The notes beneath the pieces were generated by a model. That model saw nothing but the letters and a program-made list of their open reading frames with translations. It did not search any database and had not been told where the DNA came from. Source: an uncultured Oscillospiraceae bacterium (GTDB lineage Bacteria > Bacillota > Clostridia > Oscillospirales > Oscillospiraceae). From it: a stretch of 64,000 nt of DNA. Of the stretch, positions 62,101-64,000 are shown in pieces. Positions within the stretch are counted from its first letter, which is position 1, and every line of letters starts with the position of its first letter. The stretch is taken from contig CANQVL010000008.1 of assembly GCA_947627285.1 (NCBI GenBank), positions 1 through 64,000 on the forward strand, written 5' to 3'. The position numbers and the translations under genes are program-made.

Positions 62101-64000
62101 CCCGAGATTGTTATCGACTTTGATCATCACACCTACACCCTGACCAATCCTCCGGTTGGCTCTACCGGAACGGCGACGCAAGGGATGCAGCTTAAGAAAG
62201 GCAACACCGTCACGCTGAAAAACGGCACACTTGCGGTTAGCGAGAAAAACGGAACCTTTGAGAAAAACTTCCTGTGGCTCATTAACAACTACGCGAACCT
62301 GACCATTGAGAACATGACGCTGGACGGCACAAATCTTGTGATGCCCGGTAGCCCCAAGATGATTTTTACGCTGAGCAACACCGGTACTGCCGACATAAAG
62401 AATACCAGGTTTATCGACAGCAACAGTCAGGCAGATGGAGAGATTTTCTCTATCGCCGCAGGATATGGGACGCAGCATGCAGGCTACGGTACTCCTGCTA
62501 AAGTCACTATTGACGACGAAACCACATTTAATAATGTTTATGTCGAACGCACTGTAGAGAACGAGAAACAGAGCTTTGATGAATTTACCGATGGAATGAT
62601 GGCCTACGTTGTATTTGGCGGCGTAAAGTACGGAATTGACACAACAGAACCGACTGCGAAATCTTACATCGAATTCACCAAGACCGGCGACACCCTCTCA
62701 CCCGTGCTGCCGGACGCGAACCTCAACTACAGCGCCATAGTGGATATCTCCATCGTGGACGACTGCGCCGCGCAGACCATGTGGGTGCGGTTTGACGAGC
62801 CCCTGCCGGCTAACACCTGGCTGTGGTTCGAGATCACTGCCTCCGATGGCACCGTCTACGGTATTGCCGCCCAAGGCAACGGCACCGCCACGAAGTTTGC
62901 CTGGAGCTTCCTGAACCAGAAACAGTTTGAGAACTGGCCCAAGGGCAAGGAGAGCATCGCCAACGGCGAAGCCACCGTAAAATGCTACGTTCTGCCCGGA
63001 AAGGTAGAAGGAGGGACAGCTCCCTCGGCTGATTCCATGTATTTTGCCTGGGAGAAGACCGTCAACGTCAGCAACGTCACCGCCTATGTCCCCGATCCTG
63101 TGGTGAGTGTTGACCCAAGCTTAGAGGATAATAAAGAAACCCTTACCCCAGCAGCTAATAACACAAAACTCGACCCAGCCGATATGAACGACCTCGCTGC
63201 CGAGGCCCTGACCGACCCCGACCATGCGATCCCCACGACGGAGGAAGCCAAGGAAGATCTCAAAAATGGAGGCGTGGAAGTCGGGGAAGACGCGGTTCAA
63301 ATCGTCGTCCAGACCTACATGGATGTCAAGGTCACAGATTATGAGAACGACGAGAACGGCAAAAAGCTGACCTTTGAGATCAAGCCCATGTACCAGGTCG
63401 TCGCCACCACTGCGGAAGACGTGAAGGAAATCAAGCTTGATGGCGATGAACCCAACGCCGTCACAATCGGCGAAGCCCATGAGCTCACCGTGACCGAACC
63501 CGTCACCATGACACTGGGCGTGCCGGACAACTTCCTGGGCGAGGGCGCGGTCTATGTCAAGCACGTCAAGGACAACGGCAGGACCTATTACTACAGAGCC
63601 TCCTCTAATAAGGACAGCAATACCATCACCTTCACCAACCCCCACGGCTTCTCCGAATTCACCGTCATCGTAACGGCTCCGGAGTTTAAGGCTGAGATCG
63701 GCGATACCCTTTATGAAACCCTCAAGGATGCCGTGGATCACGTTCAGAACGGCGAGACCATCGTTGTGACCGGAGACTGCTCCGAAGAGAACGTGACAGT
63801 TGGTCGCAGCGTGAGCTTCAGCGTCAAGGTTAATGACGGCGCTCAGGCTGGCACCATCACCGCCGGCGGCGGATACAACATGAGCACCAGCGTAAGCGGA
63901 ACCACTACGACCTACACCGTATCCTACTCCGCGCCGCCTGCTTCCGGCTCCTCCGGCTACACCGTGAAGACTGAGGAGGTCGAGAACGCAACTGTCGAAA
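59113..64000 (+). CDS. Giant secreted surface protein, phase-variable (3' end outside window)
   Basis: Open from ATG 59113 to the window end (more than 1,629 codons, no stop). A signal peptide (MRKKIAMCLAVVTALVLLAT) is followed by TAKELAGLAELVNGGNGFHG, GADIDLDNQQWTPIG and GTFDGKEHTISNLTITG, the GLUG-type module of surface adhesins, with GGIAGY/GGIVGV turns to ~residue 300. From ~420 come parallel beta-helix repeats (LEGGTV, NGGTVSKN, GTVKGNVTV) and later beta-sandwich-like regions with clustered Asn/Thr. SLH or other anchor domains would be expected beyond 64000. GAGGAG sits 8 nt upstream. No promoter is visible downstream of the switch terminator in this orientation. Confidence 0.88.
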   Translation, partial: MRKKIAMCLAVVTALVLLATAVFAAGNDAAADKWDGSSKDTSWYTGHEEQSEFTITTAKELAGLAELVNGGNGFHGKTINLGADIDLDNQQWTPIGKVNGSFRGTFDGKEHTISNLTITGDLGLGLFGDLGANSSDHEPTVGTLQNLTINNAKITGRGYIGAFVGGGIPTYRQNGCIIKNCKLTGNVHISASMGQVGGIAGYISGMNNEDGANIENCTVSANPGSVIDGNGNIRVGGILGYTGISPSSIIKGCKVSGVTISGSTGVGGIVGVINQKNIIQDCSVENITVNSTKDDNTAGLIVGQINTEGSSAATLPKMYDCTADETSKVTAADAELEDPPLIGQNGRPVLVGTGIELDDEGKIKKGEIELQGNFSGTVDESELVATGSENDVKVKNGGFEEGKLVSYAVMVDDKGYETLEAALAAEETAENATVTLLKSISLSEAVNITKSVTIKGAEGITVTRAANYTGTFFTVSDGKTLTLSGVTIDAGGKWSIDKEKWEADKKISLEQNLSVYNGSWINNAVDPVVLGDGNVVTTANLIVLDGTAGLVLEGGTVIQNMYADSELHIIGWGNTPNNGTPNKITVNDAAIKQNLGKGSLVAALGRKADIALNSGAELTDNFNLSGANGGLFYLSSGASLTMESGASVIGNRGVNCNGTFFMSYGEGTVATMNGGTVSKNEGLKGGNTYCQPIYTHSGGKFVMNDGSITYNTGCNAGAIAQNPKGNTTVELNGGVIANNHYHGEGELLGYGEVFLSGTATVGKDVQITGEVGIYGQASVTVAEGNVIDGSVFVWSERYNDSIKDYKADLNGTITGDLYFQDTANVTVTDTGTVKGNVTVAEYDPGNDKHCEGPSVNKGTIEGTVTLEPGTSIQLGEEEVTAGENGAEFTVDGNNVTLLEGTLKAANEERTLTVKDSEGNELKPGEGDVYMIVVAEVTCDGKSTKFDNLVAAVAEAKNIADHQEAGKTEPVTVTLLKDAEGGGIQLTTATDQQTNKSPEIVIDFDHHTYTLTNPPVGSTGTATQGMQLKKGNTVTLKNGTLAVSEKNGTFEKNFLWLINNYANLTIENMTLDGTNLVMPGSPKMIFTLSNTGTADIKNTRFIDSNSQADGEIFSIAAGYGTQHAGYGTPAKVTIDDETTFNNVYVERTVENEKQSFDEFTDGMMAYVVFGGVKYGIDTTEPTAKSYIEFTKTGDTLSPVLPDANLNYSAIVDISIVDDCAAQTMWVRFDEPLPANTWLWFEITASDGTVYGIAAQGNGTATKFAWSFLNQKQFENWPKGKESIANGEATVKCYVLPGKVEGGTAPSADSMYFAWEKTVNVSNVTAYVPDPVVSVDPSLEDNKETLTPAANNTKLDPADMNDLAAEALTDPDHAIPTTEEAKEDLKNGGVEVGEDAVQIVVQTYMDVKVTDYENDENGKKLTFEIKPMYQVVATTAEDVKEIKLDGDEPNAVTIGEAHELTVTEPVTMTLGVPDNFLGEGAVYVKHVKDNGRTYYYRASSNKDSNTITFTNPHGFSEFTVIVTAPEFKAEIGDTLYETLKDAVDHVQNGETIVVTGDCSEENVTVGRSVSFSVKVNDGAQAGTITAGGGYNMSTSVSGTTTTYTVSYSAPPASGSSGYTVKTEEVENATVE

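Overview
The window comes from a moderately high-GC, spore-forming member of the Clostridia. Spore-coat (CotF-type) and YlmC/YmxH genes, a class III fructose-bisphosphatase, FakA/FakB, YloU and clostridial-style operons support this. The Oscillospirales (Oscillibacter/Flavonifractor-like) are my best guess, from gene content alone. Most of the window is ordinary chromosomal core: thioredoxin system, dUTPase, tsf-rpsB, dgt-dnaG-rpoD, rpsL-rpsG-fusA-tuf, a class A PBP, folA-thyA and fbp.

Layout. 1-4.3 kb holds the start of a secreted protein, a PstS-like lipoprotein, and an AT-rich acyltransferase gene flanked by IS5 and IS110 transposase remnants. 4.3-6.3 kb is a two-gene operon encoding a serine-palmitoyltransferase-like alpha-oxoamine synthase and a short-chain reductase. 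6.4-9.7 kb is a feoA-feoA-feoB-Cys-rich-protein ferrous iron operon behind three evenly spaced inverted-repeat operators. 9.7-13.5 kb carries a BlaI/M56 pair, a flavodiiron protein, a Nudix hydrolase and TspO. 13.5-23.3 kb has spore-coat proteins, a C39-like protein, trxA/trxB, dut, a tandem DUF2975-HTH cassette and yloU-fakA with a convergent fakB. 23.6-26.5 kb is an SLH-anchored surface protein. 26.7-42.3 kb is translation, replication and cell-wall core. 42.5-45.5 kb holds small proteins, a probable 6S RNA, folA-thyA and a tRNA-Ser(CGA). 45.6-48.3 kb is an accessory patch beside the tRNA. 48.4-57.7 kb has a FemX-like enzyme, two ABC exporters with a LytTR two-component system, fbp and a membrane protein.

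The most interesting locus is at the right end (58.0-64.0 kb). A tyrosine recombinase gene is followed one base after its stop codon by an 18-bp perfect inverted repeat. The partner repeat lies just upstream of a giant secreted surface protein that runs off the window. The 212 bp between the repeats contain a good promoter pointing away from the surface gene and an intrinsic terminator facing it. This is the expected anatomy of an invertible phase-variation switch, shown here in its OFF orientation.

The second unusual discovery is a dispersed intergenic repeat: seven full or rearranged copies and one partial copy. It is built from consecutive hairpins whose stem sequences change while pairing is preserved. 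Copies sit at the 3' ends of genes, often directly after stop codons. Two copies carry nested extra hairpin modules.
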